This document shows positions 60,000 through 64,000 of a stretch of 64,000 nt of DNA, one piece after another. The DNA comes from Rhea pennata (taxonomy: Eukaryota > Chordata > Aves > Rheiformes > Rheidae). Location of the stretch: assembly GCF_028389875.1 (NCBI RefSeq), contig NC_084676.1, forward strand, positions 9,920,001 to 9,984,000, read 5' to 3'. Every line of letters starts with the position of its first letter. Positions within the stretch are counted from its first letter, which is position 1. The notes below the pieces were generated by a model. That model had not been told where the DNA came from. It searched no databases and saw nothing but the letters and a program-made list of their open reading frames with translations. Position numbers and translations under genes: made by a program.

Positions 60000-61560
60000 G
60001 GAGGGCAAAGCACGGTTCGGGTGCCCGAGGTGCCCTGTCCTCCCTCCTCCTGCTTCCTTGCATTGCTTCCTCCGCTGAATCAGAAAACGTCCCTCGGTGC
60101 TGGCGAGGCCAGGGCGAACGGCCCCGCGCCGACCGCGGGCTCTGCTCCCTGCGGCAGTGGGCCGTGCCATGCCATGCCAGGCCGTGCCGTGCCGAGGGTG
60201 CACCTCGGCGCGGGCGCCGCTGCCGGGCCAGCCACCCCGCGTCCCCATGGCCGCTGCGGGCCACGAGGGCTGCACGGGGACAGGCGTGCCGGAATGTTGT
60301 TTTTTCCACCCCAGTTTCCTCCCAAGTAGTAAATCAACGCAGCGAAAGGCTTTTGTTTTCCCAAGCGCGCAGCAAGCCGCCAAGGCCGGCCCTGCCCCGG
60401 CGTGCTGACCGGAGGGAGCGAGGGCGATGCCAAGGAAAGCAGGGCCAGCCCCTGCCCGCCCGCCGCCTTCCGCCTCTGCCTCGCCAGGAGGGGCTGGGGC
60501 AGCGCGGAGCGGCCCCCCGCCCCCGTTGGAGCCGTGGTGGGACCTGCTGCCTGGCGGGGGCACGCTGGCGTCCCCTCGCCGCTTGCTCCTGGAGCGGCCC
60601 CGCGGTCCCGCCGAGGGGTGCTCGTGGCGGCGGGGACGAGCGGCGCGCCAGCGGGGTTTGCAGCGCCTCTCTGCAGCAGACGGCTCGTCGGCGAGCGCCG
60701 GCAAGGTCCCCGGGGAGCCTGGAGTGCAATATTGGGTTGCAACAGATGTGAGAGCGGCCAGGCACAGGGTGGCCCAGGCGCGGCTCCAAATGCCGCTCGG
60801 TGACAGCTTCACCGCGGTGGCATCTCCCGTGTCAGCTGCGGAGGCAGCTCCCTTAAAGAAACCCGGGTCCCCCGGGGGTGCCGCCTGCACCCCACGGGGA
60901 CAGGCCCGAGCGAGGCATTGGCCATGCGCTCGGGGGTGCTGCAGGCTCCCGCTGCTCCCCAGGGCCTCGGGGACACCTGCTGCAGCCACCGCGCAGACCC
61001 GGCCGCCCTCGCACCCTTCCGTTTCGGCCAGGACATTCAGTCGCTGGCACACCAAAGGTGTAAACCCCCCCCCCCCCCCCGGGTATACGTTGCCACTGGT
61101 CTATTTTGGAAAGGGAAGGAGCCGATCTTGTGACTGGAGCTGGGGACTGAAAGTCTGGACGGCTGGATCCTCTCTGAGTGACAGCAACCTGCTGCGTGAC
61201 CTTGGGCGAAACCCGAGAGCCCCGTCCTGGTCCCGGCGGGCGGCCGCACAGCGCGTCGCACCCCTCCGCCCCCGCCGGCCCCCGGCCCACGCTCCCTCTG
61301 GGCGCCCGGGCGCCGGGCAGCGATGGGCGCAGCGCCTGCGCTCGGGTGCCGCGCGCCCCGCTCCGGCTTGCAGCCCGCAGCCACCTCCCTGCTGCCCCGC
61401 GTGGGGCTGCAGCCGTGCCGCTCGGGCCCCCTCCGGCGCCACCGCGGCCCCCGAGGGCCCCTTCGTGCGGCGCAGCACGGCGCAGCACGGCGCGGCACGG
61501 CCCGCCCGGGGGCTTCGGCACCGGGGGACCCCGGGGAACCGCGGGCGGACGGAGACGTGA
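60000..61560. promoter_or_regulatory. CpG-rich region with C16 run
   Basis: CpG-dense DNA interrupted by a less CpG-dense segment at about 61030-61200, which contains sixteen consecutive C (61065-61080). GC-driven open frames only. Confidence 0.4.
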
Positions 61561-61805
61561 GGAGGGCTTTCTGCAGGCTCCCCGGGATCGGCAGCCTGAA
61601 CGCCTGCCAAAAATATTTGTGTGGGAGGCGGAAAGTTAACTTTAGCTTTCCTTTCTCGGGGGGCAGTGGCAGGGTGTGAGAAAGGCGGGCGAGAGGTGGC
61701 GGGGAGACTTGCTGTACATCAGGCACAGGCGAGTAGGCAGGGAAAGACAGCAGAGAGCAGAAGGTCTTCCTGCCGCCAGATTTCAGTGCTTGGTGAATTT
61801 AGGTC

Positions 61806-61832
61806 TTTTTTTTTTTTTTTTTTTTTTTTTTT
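61806..61832. repeat. Poly(T) tract, 27 nt
   Basis: An uninterrupted T27 on the plus strand, in a short AT-richer gap between CpG islands. I looked for a flanking direct repeat that would mark a minus-strand retroposed copy and did not find one. Confidence 0.95.
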
Positions 61833-61899
61833 CCCCTCTTCCCTCCCTTGGCACTGGTTTGCAGCATGCACATTTCTTAGAAACACTACAGGCTCTTCT

Positions 61900-62300
61900 T
61901 GTAGGGACTCGCTGCGGCGCGCCGCTGCCGGGGAGCGCGCGGCGTCTCCAGCCCGGCGCCCCGGCGGCAGCTCCTGGGGGACCCGCGGGGACCCGGCGCT
62001 CCCCCAAACCGCCGGCCCGCGGCGGCCACGAGTGGGGCAGCCTCGCCCCGGGGGGGACACGGCCTCGCCCCGGGGGGGACCGCGGCCGTGCGCGCGAGGA
62101 GCAGCTCCGCCAAGCCCCGCTCCTGCCCGGACCGCCCCACGGGCTCCCCGCGGATGCTGCAAGCAGGGGCAGGGGGGGAGGAAAGGCTCAGCCCCGGGGC
62201 CCGCCGCGGCCCTGCCGCCCTCTGCCCGGGACGGGAGCGGGGCTGCAGCAGCCGGGCGGCTCGGGGGCGCAATCGTCTGAGCCGGGCTGCGCGCGCCGTT
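61900..62300. promoter_or_regulatory. CpG island upstream of a TATA box
   Basis: A compact CpG-dense block ending about 110 bp before the TATA element at 62412. The pair could form a promoter reading rightwards, toward where SYNPO would be expected by human synteny. Inference only. Confidence 0.35.
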
Positions 62301-62410
62301 ATTTTAGGAAACTTTCCCTTTGTCCTCGTTTGAGATAAGCCAGTGCCGAGAACTTGCCAGGTTTCTAAGGAAAGATGTAGGTGGCTTCTCGCAACTATCA
62401 GGGCTCTGAG

Positions 62411-62420
62411 TTATATAAAG
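62411..62420 (+). promoter_or_regulatory. TATA box candidate
   Basis: GAGTTATATAAAGAGC contains TATATAAAG, an excellent TATA match, preceded by a CpG island. A start site near 62440 would be expected. The first ATG-initiated frame downstream (62521-62667, 48 codons) has no recognisable product, so any transcript here may begin with a noncoding exon. Confidence 0.4.
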
Positions 62421-62554
62421 AGCAGGGCGAGAGGCTTTTTTTTAGCGAGAAACGCTGAAATTTGTCCCCCCAGTGTTGAATAATTGCAGGCAGAGCAGAG
62501 CGGCAGGACGGATTTCAGGCATGGTGGAAGATTTCCTTCAGGAGCTTGCAAAAA

Positions 62555-62782
62555 CCGCGGTGTTTCGTTTGGGAAATGCCCAAGGGTCCGTTGGACGTCG
62601 TCGCGGCAGCGCTTTCGCAGTCTGCTCTCAGGGCAGCCTGCCTTTATCTCTAATGAGAAATTTCTGAACAAGAACGGGAAAGTTTACGTGGACAAACTGA
62701 GCGATCCTCAGACGAGATGGCAGGAGGCGTGCCAGGCTGAGTGAGGCAGCGCGCGTTAACCTGAAGCCGTTTCCGCTCACTT

Positions 62783-62815
<33 letters not shown>

Positions 62816-62819
62816 AAAA
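62555..62819 (+). mobile_element. Possible retroposed insert with poly(A) tail and 12-bp flanking repeats
   Basis: The 12-mer AGCTTGCAAAAA occurs at 62543-62554 and again at 62820-62831. The segment between ends in (CA)n followed by a 27-A run (62794-62820) that abuts the right copy. This is the layout left by target-primed reverse transcription: body, poly(A), target-site duplication. The body (about 240 bp) matches no element or mRNA I recognise. The duplication does not start with the AAAA expected of L1-type nicking, and CR1 normally leaves no such duplication, so chance or simple-repeat growth is possible. Confidence 0.3.
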
Positions 62820-62879
62820 AGCTTGCAAAAATTTCGGGTGTTTGGCTGGGTGAAGCCAAGCGCTTTTCTCCCAGTCCGG

Positions 62880-64000
62880 GAGGCAAACGCGCCGCGGGCC
62901 GCGGCGACGAGCTGCTCTGCCGAAGGGGCTCTGTGCGTCGGGGGGCTGGCAGCCCCCGCGACGGCGCGGCGGGGAGCGGGGCCCGGCTGCCCCGAGCGGA
63001 GCGGCCCCGGCGCACTCATTGCACAGGAATTTCCCCGCTGCGTGCGCCGTAAGCCGTATCCTGCCCGCGAGCGGTGACCCGGCCCTCTGCTCTCCGAGCC
63101 CTCTCCCGTCGGCTGGGCCGCCGCGCGTTGTGCTCGGCAGAGGCGAGGGAAGTGACTCTGCCGCGCGCATCGCTCGCGTTAGACCCGGCCTCGCTCCGCC
63201 GGCCCGGCGCCCCGGGGCTTGCTGCGGCGGCAGGAGCCGGGGCTCCCGGAGGCCGTGAGCGGACGCCACCGGCACCGGCAGAGGCTGCTTTGCTGAACCA
63301 GTCTCCGGGCTGCTGGGGCTCCTCCGGAGACCTTCCTGGCACGGCGAACGGGCCTTGGACCCAACGCTCCCGCTTTGCGAAGCGCCCGGCCCCCTTCGCC
63401 CCCGCGTCCCCGCCGGCTGCAGCGCCCCGCTCGCCGGCATGACCGGCGCTCGGCCGCCGGTCCGTGCGCGCCCCGATGCTCACGCTCTCCCCTCCTGTGC
63501 TCAGGTCCCCGGAGACGCTCCGTCTGCCCCTGTGTTTCTGGAAAGGAGAAATCCCGGGAGAACGCTCCTCAGCAACGCAGCTCCGGCCCGACCTGCGCCG
63601 GGCAGAGCTGCGGAGGAAGCCCAGCTGGCTGGGCAGGATGCTCGAGGCGCCGCCGCGGCAGCCACATCTCCAACCTCGGCCTGGCGAAGCCGGTCAAAAT
63701 CCACGCGCCGCTGGGAGCGCCGAGGCAGATGCAGGAGGAGGACGTGGCCGCTCGCGGGAGGGAGGGAAGAGGGGAGAGCGAAGGTGCCGGTGGCTCGGCG
63801 AGGTTTCCCCTCTCCACCGACCAGAGCAGGAAGAAAAGGTTGAGCCGTCGGGCGGAAAAGTGAGCGGGCGCTCCCAGCTGGAGCCGGGCGGGCTCGGTGG
63901 AGACACGCCGGGCCCCGGGCTCGGCGGCGGCGCTCCGGCATCGGCGGCTGAGCCCGCGCCTCGGAGGAACCGCCCCGGCGCTGAACTGCCCCCCGCTGCG
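62880..64000. promoter_or_regulatory. CpG island running off the window end
   Basis: CpG-dense DNA to the last base, with GC boxes throughout. By human synteny (NDST1 followed by SYNPO in the same orientation) it may belong to the 5' region of SYNPO, but no SYNPO protein segment is visible in any frame. Open frames of up to 270 codons are low complexity. Confidence 0.4.

Noticed and set aside
61806-61832. Poly(T) as the tail of a minus-strand retrocopy
   Set aside because: No matching direct repeat was found on the right side and no recognisable body.
42320-64000. Search for SYNPO, MYOZ3 or other expected neighbours
   Set aside because: No frame shows the SYNPO landmarks I know (for example the ARSQQIAAQLTTPP region) or any myozenin segment. 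The coding exons probably lie beyond the window.

Overview
This window looks like vertebrate nuclear DNA, most likely from a bird. It holds one split gene with GT-AG introns, very few interspersed repeats, two short CR1 LINE tails (the dominant avian/reptilian retroposon), and many dense CpG islands of the kind seen on GC-rich avian microchromosomes. Species cannot be fixed from the sequence alone.

The only protein-coding gene I can support is NDST1 (bifunctional heparan sulfate N-deacetylase/N-sulfotransferase 1), on the plus strand. Fourteen coding exons (26704-39855) join without frame loss into an 877-residue type II Golgi enzyme, five residues shorter than human NDST1 as I remember it. 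It has a short cytosolic tail, one membrane anchor, an N-deacetylase domain and a C-terminal PAPS-dependent N-sulfotransferase domain. All catalytic landmarks I can place are intact. The 5' UTR exon starts at a strong acceptor at 26311/26312 and carries three short upstream ORFs, an AU-rich tract and a very stable inverted repeat just before the start codon. The 3' UTR probably runs to about 42320 (AATAAA at 42297).

Layout: 1-1210 is a CpG island with minisatellite and GGGGCC repeats and two possible first-exon splice donors; it is the best promoter candidate. 1211-26311 is read as a long first intron with a second CpG island (23180-24130, possible alternative promoter), a candidate extra exon (25742-25831) and AT-rich regulatory-looking patches. 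26312-42320 is the NDST1 body. 42320-64000 has no gene I can recognise. It is an archipelago of CpG islands separated by AT-rich islands, with minisatellites, one CR1 tail, a possible first exon at 44784-44957, a TATA-type promoter candidate at 62412 and a possible retroposed insert at 62555-62819. In human the next gene downstream is SYNPO on the same strand, so part of this region may be SYNPO 5' regulatory DNA; no SYNPO coding sequence is visible.

I found no new multi-gene system. The most worthwhile leads are the layered translational-control architecture of the NDST1 5' UTR, the homeodomain-site-rich element in intron 4, the poly(A)-tailed segment flanked by a 12-bp direct repeat near 62.5 kb, and the AT-rich, 3'-UTR-like island at 46.43-46.93 kb.
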